Positions 22,796 to 29,540 of a stretch of DNA of 33,235 nt are shown here, in pieces (positions within the stretch are counted from its first letter, which is position 1; each line of letters opens with the position of its first letter). The DNA is from CAZDDY01 sp964504455. GTDB lineage: Bacteria; Patescibacteriota; Minisyncoccia; Phycocordibacterales; UBA9973. The stretch covers positions 1-33,235 of the forward strand of contig CAZDDY010000004.1 of NCBI GenBank assembly GCA_964504455.1, written 5' to 3'. The position numbers and the translations under genes were made by a program. The notes beneath the pieces are model-generated. The model was given only the letters and a program-made list of their open reading frames with translations. It did not search any database and had not been told where the DNA came from.

Positions 22796-23671
22796 TTACG
22801 GTGTTGTTGTCGTCTGAGGAAATGCAGCTTTGAGTGTTTTAAGTGCAGCCTCTTGTGTCACCTTAAACGCTTCATGTGCCTTTCTTATTGCCTCATTTCT
22901 TGTGTCAATTAAATTTTGTAATGCATCATTTGGCTTTTCTATTGATTGTGTACTTGTCTTAAATGCATCCTGGGCCACCTTGAGTGCATCATGAAATGCC
23001 TGTTTTATAGTTGCACCATTTGCACCTTCTACGGCACAGTCAGCTTTTGCTTTTGCAATTGCTGCATCTGTCGCAGACTTCAAGGTATTTTTTGCAGATT
23101 CAAGAGTTGTCTTTCTTCCTGCAATCAGTTCGTCAACAGCCTTTCTGTACGCCTCACGTGCAGCATCTACTGCCGCATATCTAGTCTTAAGTGCGCTTTG
23201 TATTGTTGTTTTAAATGCTTCGACTGCTGCTTTTTGTCCATCTGTTGTCGCACGAGCCATCAATTTGTCAAAATTTTCTTGGCGATTACTCTCCCACTTT
23301 TCTCGAGAATCATCAAAGCGTTGATCTATGTTTCCTCTGCGCTCTTCAAGCTTTTTTCCTTGCTCTTCTCGTCGTGTTTTTAAATCATCATTTAGTCGAT
23401 TAAATTCTTTGCCTGTTTTTTGAATACCAGCTTCAAGACGTGAGCAGAAATTTGTACCATCTGAAGAATTCATCCTTCTTTGAGAATCGTCTGTCTTTTT
23501 GTTGAATAGTTGTATACGTTGCTCTTTTTTTTCTTGTAAATCTTCTCTAGAGTCCATTCCCCGAGGACCTTCACTCGCTTCTCGTGCAAACGAAACAGCC
23601 GGAGACATAAGTGAAAAAATCAATGCACCACTTAGGAAAGCAGAGGAAAGTTTAGAATTGAGTTTCATCAT
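22796..23671 (-). CDS. Exported Ala/Lys/Glu-rich coiled-coil protein
   Basis: From the ATG at 23671 (or the adjacent one at 23668) there is a classic signal peptide, KLNSKLSSAFLSGALIFSL ending near SFARE. An almost wholly helical, charged mature protein of about 260 residues follows, with heptad-like repeats (AFKTTIQSALKTRYAAVDAA, AFHDALKVAQDAFKTST, AFKVTQEAALKTLKAAF). Only two cysteines remain, in NFCSRL and ADCAVEG. The frame extends upstream but would lose the signal peptide position. It overlaps the anti-sigma gene by 20 bases, so it is coupled to it. Family not recognised; likely an envelope or surface protein under the linked sigma factor. Confidence 0.7.
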   Translation of the reverse strand: MMKLNSKLSSAFLSGALIFSLMSPAVSFAREASEGPRGMDSREDLQEKKEQRIQLFNKKTDDSQRRMNSSDGTNFCSRLEAGIQKTGKEFNRLNDDLKTRREEQGKKLEERRGNIDQRFDDSREKWESNRQENFDKLMARATTDGQKAAVEAFKTTIQSALKTRYAAVDAAREAYRKAVDELIAGRKTTLESAKNTLKSATDAAIAKAKADCAVEGANGATIKQAFHDALKVAQDAFKTSTQSIEKPNDALQNLIDTRNEAIRKAHEAFKVTQEAALKTLKAAFPQTTTTP

Positions 23672-24242
23672 ATGTATTTCCATAATTAGTGATAATGTCG
23701 CTATCAATAGTTGCAATGTCTGCATCAGTATTTGTACTTTGAGTTATCGAAGTCTCTTCGATGAGTTCGCTCTCAAAAGACATTGCAATATCATCAATGT
23801 TGCCAGTTGGTTCTTTTGGAATAAGTGGTGCTTGATCTCCTTCCATTACTTTTTGGTCAAGAGAATTTTGTGCTGTTTGAGTACCCTTTTTTTGCATATT
23901 TACTCCTATAACAATAAGAAGTACAGCTAAAACTGGTAACCCGATTTTTAAAACGTTTTTCATTAAATATAAAACGGTGTCGTACCTATGAACTAATAAT
24001 GTTGTTTCTTTTTTATGTTCGTCTTTTATAAGACTTATCATACGAGAAACAACGCCTCGATCAGGAAGGACTGATTCCTTTACGAGATCTGTTTTTTGCA
24101 CAAAAAGACTGACTGTCTTTAGTGCGTCAGGAAAATTTTCATATTGTACTTCTAGCTCATTTAGTGATACTCCTTGATCAAGAGCTTCTAACATGTGCTG
24201 TATAATTTCTTCTTCGGTTTTTATATCTTTATTCCTTGTCAT
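23652..24242 (-). CDS. Putative membrane anti-sigma factor
   Basis: 196 residues from the ATG at 24242, one base after the sigma-factor stop; an ATG at 24257 is also possible. A cytoplasmic N-terminal helical domain of about 100 residues (EEEIIQHMLEALDQGVSLNE) is followed by one membrane helix (NVLKIGLPVLAVLLIVIGVNM) and an acidic extracellular tail (SFESELIEETSI). No zinc-binding HxxxCxxC is seen, so it is not a ZAS-type anti-sigma. The role is inferred from topology and from the position directly after an ECF sigma gene. Confidence 0.65.
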   Translation of the reverse strand: MTRNKDIKTEEEIIQHMLEALDQGVSLNELEVQYENFPDALKTVSLFVQKTDLVKESVLPDRGVVSRMISLIKDEHKKETTLLVHRYDTVLYLMKNVLKIGLPVLAVLLIVIGVNMQKKGTQTAQNSLDQKVMEGDQAPLIPKEPTGNIDDIAMSFESELIEETSITQSTNTDADIATIDSDIITNYGNTYDETQF

Positions 24243-24243
24243 G

Positions 24244-24795
24244 TTATCTACGCTCACTAAAGTGTGCTCGAAGGGTCTTTACTGCTCGTGCTTGCAACTG
24301 ACGGACTGCATCTTCTTTTTTACCAAGCATTTCACTAATTTCTTTGTTGCTCATATCGTGTATAAATCGCATTTCCACTACTTCTCGTTGTTCTTCTGTT
24401 AGAAGATCAAGACTTTTACGAAGACGAGTGATTTCATTTTCCAGATCGAATGCTCTTATAACATCTTGTGTCTCATCGGCAATTACTGCCTCCATCTCTT
24501 CGTCAAGTGAAACTGTCTTCTTCTTTCTATAATAATCCGTAAGTGTGTTTTTGGCGATTGTGTATATATATGATTTTGAGGTGACCAAAATAGAGCCTTC
24601 TGTTTGTGCTTTGTAGAGCTTCAAGAAAGTATCTTGCATCAAGTCTTCTGCTACTTCTTTTTTTCCGGTCTTAAAATAAAGAAACCGGTATATAGGAAGG
24701 GCAAAGGTTTCGTAAAAGTACTCAAAACCTTCTCCATTTGTTTCTTTGGCTTTCTCTACGAGATACTTAAATGATTTACTTGGGTCGCCCTTCAT
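24244..24795 (-). CDS. ECF-type RNA polymerase sigma factor
   Basis: Directs RNA polymerase to an alternative promoter set. 183 residues with region 2 (YRFLYFKTGKKEVAEDLMQD, TFLKLYK, SYIYTIAKNTLTDYYRKKK) and region 4 (LTEEQREVVEMRFIHDMSNK, EISEMLGKKEDAVRQLQARA); region 3 is absent, as in the ECF group. It is followed by a single-TM protein and an exported coiled-coil protein, a standard signalling arrangement. I could not define its promoter: the bases before the ATG do not fit the leaderless -10 pattern seen elsewhere, so an autoregulated ECF promoter is possible. Confidence 0.93.
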   Translation of the reverse strand: MKGDPSKSFKYLVEKAKETNGEGFEYFYETFALPIYRFLYFKTGKKEVAEDLMQDTFLKLYKAQTEGSILVTSKSYIYTIAKNTLTDYYRKKKTVSLDEEMEAVIADETQDVIRAFDLENEITRLRKSLDLLTEEQREVVEMRFIHDMSNKEISEMLGKKEDAVRQLQARAVKTLRAHFSERR

Positions 24796-24846
24796 AGTAT
24801 GAAACGCAGTAAAATGCTTTTTGTGACTTTCTGGGCAACATACTTG

Positions 24847-25584
24847 CTACTTAGCAAGTTCTGCATCTATTAATTGCTTAAATGTTGCATATGGTGCAGC
24901 CCCAGGTATAGCCTTGGTTCCAATAATAAACCCGGGCGTGCCTGAAATGCCGAAGCTAGTTCCTTCGTTTTTATCTCCGGTAAGTTCTTTCATATATGCA
25001 TCTTTGTTTGAAACAATACGATTTTTTACTTTGTCAGCGTCAATACCAGAAATGGTCTTTGTGAGGGCATAGAGTGTTGCATCATCTCCAAAACCACCGT
25101 GCTCTTGGTCTTGTTTTGCGAATACTGCTTCTCTCCAAACAAAATACTGTGCAGGATACAGATCCCAAACTGCTCTACCATAGAGCCCAGCTGTATCTGA
25201 GTCTTCACTCAAGAACTGATAATCCTTAAAGACCACCTTCACTTTTCCTGTATCAACATATTCCTTTATAAGTGGTGTAAGTGTCTCAACTTCAAATTTT
25301 TTACAAAACGGACACTGATAGTCAGACCAATAAGCAACTACAACCGGTGCATTCTTCTGGCCTATAAAAGGATCATTGGTTATATTGACCTTTTTTATAT
25401 CAACTACTACCTGTTTTGTATCCCCTCCTTGTGTTGGTGCCTTTACGGTACCACCATCTGAACGAATTGCCATCGCAATAATGACGCCTGCAACAATAAC
25501 TGCAATAGGTGTTAAAAATGGTTGAAACTTTGGACTTACTTTTATTTCGCCTTCGTTTCCGTGTGTAGTATTTATATCTTCCAT
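24847..25584 (-). CDS. DsbA-like thiol oxidoreductase, membrane-anchored
   Basis: 245 residues: a cytoplasmic N-terminus, one membrane helix (about 24-42, FLTPIAVIVAGVIIAMAI), then an exported thioredoxin fold of the DsbA/DSBA_oxidored type with the active site CPFC in SDYQCPFCKKFE and the cis-Pro in ISGTPGFIIG. It should form or shuffle disulfides outside the membrane. It lies 51 bases before the ECF sigma gene on the same strand. A 7-bp inverted repeat (CTTGCTA/TAGCAAG, 24843-24858) spans the stop but has no T run, so partial read-through into the sigma operon is possible. Confidence 0.92.
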   Translation of the reverse strand: MEDINTTHGNEGEIKVSPKFQPFLTPIAVIVAGVIIAMAIRSDGGTVKAPTQGGDTKQVVVDIKKVNITNDPFIGQKNAPVVVAYWSDYQCPFCKKFEVETLTPLIKEYVDTGKVKVVFKDYQFLSEDSDTAGLYGRAVWDLYPAQYFVWREAVFAKQDQEHGGFGDDATLYALTKTISGIDADKVKNRIVSNKDAYMKELTGDKNEGTSFGISGTPGFIIGTKAIPGAAPYATFKQLIDAELAK

Positions 25585-25615
25585 AAAATTAATTAATTAG
25601 TCTGACAATGTGCAC

Positions 25616-25656
25616 AGTATACCACGAAGAGCATTTGATAAGAAAAATGATATTAT
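25616..25656. promoter_or_regulatory. Divergent promoters for dsbA-like and TSUP genes
   Basis: Minus-strand TGGTATACT (-10 at 25621-25616) serves the dsbA-like gene with a leader of about 25 nt. Plus-strand TGATATTAT (-10 at 25651-25656) lies 9 bases before the ATG at 25666, giving a nearly leaderless TSUP mRNA. Both are extended -10 types. Confidence 0.6.
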
Positions 25657-25665
25657 ATAAAGACC

Positions 25666-26424
25666 ATGGATACAAATTTTTTGTTTATTCTTGTTGTTGG
25701 TATTAGTTTTTTAGCAACGTTTGTAAGTTCTATGTCTGGAGGAGGATCTTCCATGATTACCATCCCACTGTACCTTTCGCTTGGAATACCATTTCCTACT
25801 GCAAATGCTGTGCACCAATCAAGTTCTTTTTTTTGGGTACTTCCAGCAAGTAGAAATTATTTAAAAGGACGCACAATGAATTGGCAGTTTCTCGCAACAT
25901 ACGCAAGTATCGGACTTTTCGGTGCCTACATTGGTGCAACTCTCGTTGCGTCAATTAATGAAGAATTTTTCAAACCAATTATTGGAATTATTATTTTTGG
26001 ATTGGTCATCTCGATGGCCTTTCGAAAAGAAGCTGGAATTGTTGATAAACAGCATGAGCCTGGAAAATTTAAAAAATATCTTTTTTATATTACTGCACCA
26101 TTTTTGGGATTTTATGAAAGTGTATTTGGCTCTGGAAATGGTGTGATCTTCTCAACACTTGCGATTAAATTTAGAGGCAATGATCTTATCAAGGCTCTTG
26201 GCTACTATTATTTCATTTCTTTTTTTTGGGTAGGACTAACTGCTGTTATTTTAATACGTGATGGACACTTTAATCTTCAGTTAATGATTGCAACAATTAT
26301 TGGGAGTGTTCTTGGTGGACATTTCGGATCAAAGCTTGGCAGATTAAAAGGCAATCTGTTTATCAAATATGCATTTATTATTGTTGGTGGTATTTTAGGG
26401 CTTAAACTTATCTTAGGACTTTAG
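25666..26424 (+). CDS. TSUP family permease (TauE/SafE type)
   Basis: 252 residues with about eight membrane helices in two related halves, as in the sulfite exporter TauE/SafE family. The first-half signature is SMSGGGSSMITIPLYLSLGIPFPTANAV (quoted in part: SGGGSSMITIPL), and the second half repeats it as GFYESVFGSGNGVIFSTLA. Family members move sulfite, sulfonates or other organic anions; the substrate is not deducible. It converges on the AI-2E permease gene with a 4-base overlap. Confidence 0.9.
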   Translation: MDTNFLFILVVGISFLATFVSSMSGGGSSMITIPLYLSLGIPFPTANAVHQSSSFFWVLPASRNYLKGRTMNWQFLATYASIGLFGAYIGATLVASINEEFFKPIIGIIIFGLVISMAFRKEAGIVDKQHEPGKFKKYLFYITAPFLGFYESVFGSGNGVIFSTLAIKFRGNDLIKALGYYYFISFFWVGLTAVILIRDGHFNLQLMIATIIGSVLGGHFGSKLGRLKGNLFIKYAFIIVGGILGLKLILGL

Positions 26425-27437
26425 CTCGTCTCAGCCAATTCACTTTTATGAATCGAGATCAGTCCATGTATAAAGCTAATAATAAGTGGGCCTATTAAAA
26501 TACCTATTGGACCCATGAGGCTTATACCTCCTAACACTGCAAAAAGAATAAGGAGTGGGTGGATATTTACTCTTCTTCCCACAATAATTGGATTTAAAAG
26601 ATTATCAACTAAGCCAACCAATACTGATGACCAAATAAGCATACCGAGAGCCTCTCCCGAATGTCCTGTAGAGAATAGATATAAAATTACTGGAATAGCA
26701 ACAAGTCCTGTTCCGATCGTTGGAACAAGTGATGCAATACCGGCAAAGACTCCCCATAGTGCAGGATTTGGCACACCAAATATCCAAAGCCCCACACCCA
26801 TAAGCACACCTTGTATTGCACCAATTAAAAGATACCCTTTCATAACCCCATTTACAGCATCTGAAAGTTGATGAAGAATCTTCTTGTCATTTATATTTGA
26901 GAGTGGAGAAAGTGCAATTATTTGATCACGCCAATGCATTCCATCTTTTAAAAAATAAAAAAGTGAGAGTATTACTAATAGGAGTGAAAAAATGGTCGAA
27001 AGCACTGCGCTAAAAAGTGACCCGACGGCTGTTGTAATTCCCTTAGAAATATCTGCGACACGATCTTCTAGATGCACCGAGCCGAGTGGAATAACTTGAT
27101 TAACTCCGGTATGAACTTTATCTAAAAATGATTCTCCACTTGATGCTGTAACTATTCCTTGATACACATCTTGCGATTGATAAAACACATTGAGTCCAAT
27201 AATAAATACTGGGACACATAGAACAATGAGAAAGAAGAAAACTGTAAGAAGTGCAGAGAGCCAAGAAATATTTTTACTTACTCGCTTGTTTAAAAATACA
27301 TATACAGGATGAAGAACTACGGCAAGTGCAATAGAAAGAATAATAACTTTAATAAACGGCCACAAAAGAAGTGCACCAAAAATAAGTGCCACTAAAAGTA
27401 ATGCCACAAAAAAATATTGTTTTTTAAGTATTCCCAT
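26421..27437 (-). CDS. AI-2E family permease (second copy)
   Basis: 338 residues with the family layout: N-terminal helices (YFFVALLLVALIFGALLLWP, IILSIALAVVLHPVYVFL), a central helical domain, and a C-terminal block with GVFAGIASLVPTIGTGLVAI and LLILFAVLGGISLMGPIGIL, which contains the LG-GP-G motif typical of the family. It is divergent enough from the 11371-12489 protein to be an ancient paralogue rather than a recent duplicate. The -10 TACAAT (27444-27449) is 6 bases before the ATG, so it is probably leaderless. Confidence 0.9.
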   Translation of the reverse strand: MGILKKQYFFVALLLVALIFGALLLWPFIKVIILSIALAVVLHPVYVFLNKRVSKNISWLSALLTVFFFLIVLCVPVFIIGLNVFYQSQDVYQGIVTASSGESFLDKVHTGVNQVIPLGSVHLEDRVADISKGITTAVGSLFSAVLSTIFSLLLVILSLFYFLKDGMHWRDQIIALSPLSNINDKKILHQLSDAVNGVMKGYLLIGAIQGVLMGVGLWIFGVPNPALWGVFAGIASLVPTIGTGLVAIPVILYLFSTGHSGEALGMLIWSSVLVGLVDNLLNPIIVGRRVNIHPLLILFAVLGGISLMGPIGILIGPLIISFIHGLISIHKSELAETS

Positions 27438-27443
27438 ATATCT

Positions 27444-27449
27444 ATTGTA
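27444..27449 (-). promoter_or_regulatory. Leaderless promoter of the second AI-2E gene
   Basis: Minus-strand TACAAT followed by 6 bases and the ATG at 27437. It lies between doxX and this gene. Confidence 0.6.
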
Positions 27450-27486
27450 TCTTATTTTGAAATTGTAGAAAAAGCATGCTTAATCT

Positions 27487-28029
27487 TCACGAAGAAAAAA
27501 GCTTTCCTGGTTTCCATGGTGTACCAAGAAGTGGCAAAATATATCGATCAAGTCCAAAATACCCTGCGGTCTTCCAAGCAAAGAGAACAAACAATCCCAA
27601 AACAAAAAGAATTGGGTTAATACTTACTGCGCCAGCAAGTAAAAAATTAAAATTCATAAAAAGACCAAAGAAAGCTGCAATACCTGTAAAGAGTCCAAGT
27701 ATTAGTGCTACGCCAACAATCACCTCTCCGTATGCAATGATTTTCGCCCAAACACTTGCATGTGGAAGTACTGAGTTTTGTAAGAAAAATGCATACCATC
27801 CTTGCACGTCAGGGTGTGCTCCCCCTGTCTTTTGAAGCGCTCCTTGAATAAACCCTGAAAGAGCTTGCCCTGAAGTATCACCGACCCATAGCGGAGAATG
27901 TATCTTTCCCCATCCAGCATGTAGCCACTGCCAGCCAAGATAGACTCGAACGACAAGCCAAAGAAAAGCGAGGCGTGTATCTCCAAAAAGAAATTGAGCA
28001 ATTGGTGGGTCACTATATTGTGTTTTCAT
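27487..28029 (-). CDS. DoxX-like membrane protein
   Basis: 180 residues of the DoxX/DoxD family: FLWLVVRVYLGWQWLHAGWGKI near the N-terminus is the family hallmark (quoted in part: RVYLGWQWLHAGWGKI), followed by helices in KIIAYGEVIVGVALILGLFT and FFGLFMNFNFLLAG. Members act in thiosulfate:quinone oxidoreductase or in redox protection; here the role is open. It is the only gene in the window that I saw end in TGA. The -10 TATAAT (28057-28062, minus) with upstream TGA gives a leader of about 20 nt. Confidence 0.88.
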   Translation of the reverse strand: MKTQYSDPPIAQFLFGDTRLAFLWLVVRVYLGWQWLHAGWGKIHSPLWVGDTSGQALSGFIQGALQKTGGAHPDVQGWYAFFLQNSVLPHASVWAKIIAYGEVIVGVALILGLFTGIAAFFGLFMNFNFLLAGAVSINPILFVLGLFVLFAWKTAGYFGLDRYILPLLGTPWKPGKLFSS

Positions 28030-28056
28030 AGATATAAAGTTACTTTTAATAGTTTT

Positions 28057-28065
28057 ATTATATCA
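28057..28065 (-). promoter_or_regulatory. Extended -10 promoter of the doxX-like gene
   Basis: Minus-strand TGATATAAT, 27 bases before the ATG at 28029. No -35 match. Confidence 0.6.
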
Positions 28066-28086
28066 CTCTGGGATAACTTTTGATTA

Positions 28087-28218
28087 CTACTTGTATCTAT
28101 CTCTACCAATCAATGAAGCTATGATTATCCCAAGTATAAAAACTCCAATTGCAGTCCACACTCCCTCAAAAAGGGCTACTGCGGTAAGTATAATAATGAT
28201 TATCCATTTAGTTTTCAT
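28087..28218 (-). CDS. 43-residue membrane microprotein
   Basis: The ATG at 28218 opens MKTKWIIIIILTAVALFEGV, followed by a second hydrophobic stretch (WTAIGVFILGIIIASLIG) and a basic end (RDRYK). The -10 TATACT lies exactly 6 bases before the ATG with TGG in front, matching the other leaderless genes, which supports a real gene. It sits alone between doxX and enolase. The positive-inside tail suggests a one- or two-helix membrane peptide. Function unknown. Confidence 0.7.
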   Translation of the reverse strand: MKTKWIIIIILTAVALFEGVWTAIGVFILGIIIASLIGRDRYK

Positions 28219-28224
28219 GTGCAA

Positions 28225-28233
28225 AGTATACCA
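28225..28233 (-). promoter_or_regulatory. Leaderless promoter of the 43-aa gene
   Basis: Minus-strand TGGTATACT, with the -10 ending 6 bases before the ATG at 28218. Confidence 0.7.
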
Positions 28234-28271
28234 ATTTTAAAATGTTAGGTTAGGCTACAATAATATATAGA

Positions 28272-29531
28272 CTATTTTGTGTTTCTTGCTATATGTTCAT
28301 TAATTTCAAGCAAGCGATCATATTTACATACTCTCTCACCTCGAGTAAGTGACCCGGCTTTTAAAAAATGACAGGAGAGTCCCACAGAGAGATCTGCAAT
28401 GAAAGTATCTGTTGTCTCCCCTGATCGGTGAGAAGCAAAGGTCTCCCATCCATACAAATTAGCAAGTTTTATAGCTTCAATTGTTTCTGAGAGAGTTCCT
28501 ATTTGATTTGGTTTAATCAACACTGTATTCACAGCATCATGTTCATGAGCAAGGTTGATACGAACTATATTTGTTGTTAGAAGATCGTCACCAACAATAT
28601 GTATTTTTTCGCCAAATAGTTTTTTCATTTTAGTGAAACCCTCCCAATCCTCTTCGGCAAATCCATCTTCAATTGAAATAATTGGATACTTTTCTATAAG
28701 CATCGCATACCAATTGAGAAGTTCAGTCGAAGTAATATGTTGCACAATTTCTTTTTTTAAAAGAGTGTATACACCATTTTTATAAAAACTACTTGCTGCA
28801 ACATCAAGAGCAATTTTGCATTGATTGGTTGTATACCCGGCGTCCAAGATTGCTTTAATGATATATTCAATAGCAAGTTCATTTGATGCAAGAGTTGGAG
28901 CAAACCCTCCTTCGTCTCCAACACCAACAGAATACCCGTCACGATGAAGGAGGGTGCGAAGTGAATTGATTATTTCTGATGCAGCACGTATTTGTGCATC
29001 AATACCTGAAATACCCACAGGTATCATCATAAATTCTTGAATATCAAGACCACTGTCTGCATGTTTCCCTCCGTTGATAATGTTAAAAGAAGGAGTAGGA
29101 ATGCGAAATTCTTTCACACCAGAAAGTAACCCAATATATTCATATAATTCTTTTCCTAGTGAATATGCACACGCTTTTGCAAACGAAAGAGAAACTCCCA
29201 AGATAGCATTGGCTCCGAGACGTGACTTATCTTCCGATCCATCCAAAGCACACAACGCTTTATCAAGTGTCTCTTGTGTATAGTCATTCCCGATAAAAGC
29301 TTTTGCTATCTCACCCTCAACAAAAGCTACAGCCTTAAGCACCCCTTTTCCATTGAATCTTTTCGGATCTTCATCTCGAAGCTCATGTGCTTCATGGATT
29401 CCAGTGCTTGCTCCTGAAGGAATTGAGACAGAACCTGTTGATCCATCTGAAAGAATGCAAGAAACCTCAATTGTAGGATTTCCTCGTGAATCAATAATTT
29501 CTCTTGCTTTAAGTGAAGTAATTATAGCCAT
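28272..29531 (-). CDS. eno: Enolase
   Basis: Converts 2-phosphoglycerate to phosphoenolpyruvate. 419 residues with the complete set of motifs: AREIIDSRGNPTIEV and SGASTG at the N-terminus, GGKHADSGLDIQEFMMIP, GDEGGFAP, the Mg ligands in ALDVAAS, SIEDGFAEEDW and GDDLLTTN, the catalytic Lys in IKPNQIGTL, and SHRSGETTD. The late segment reads LKAGSLTRGERVCKYDRLLE where most bacteria have KTGAPxRSERxAKYN; the Lys and Arg are kept. Last gene of the pyrD operon, 9 bases after the mutase-kinase fusion. Confidence 0.97.
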   Translation of the reverse strand: MAIITSLKAREIIDSRGNPTIEVSCILSDGSTGSVSIPSGASTGIHEAHELRDEDPKRFNGKGVLKAVAFVEGEIAKAFIGNDYTQETLDKALCALDGSEDKSRLGANAILGVSLSFAKACAYSLGKELYEYIGLLSGVKEFRIPTPSFNIINGGKHADSGLDIQEFMMIPVGISGIDAQIRAASEIINSLRTLLHRDGYSVGVGDEGGFAPTLASNELAIEYIIKAILDAGYTTNQCKIALDVAASSFYKNGVYTLLKKEIVQHITSTELLNWYAMLIEKYPIISIEDGFAEEDWEGFTKMKKLFGEKIHIVGDDLLTTNIVRINLAHEHDAVNTVLIKPNQIGTLSETIEAIKLANLYGWETFASHRSGETTDTFIADLSVGLSCHFLKAGSLTRGERVCKYDRLLEINEHIARNTK

Positions 29532-29540
29532 ATGTTAGTA

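Noticed and set aside
24843..24858. Inverted repeat at the end of the DsbA-like gene as a terminator
   Set aside because: Seven-base arms with a 2-base spacer and no following T run; too weak to call a terminator.
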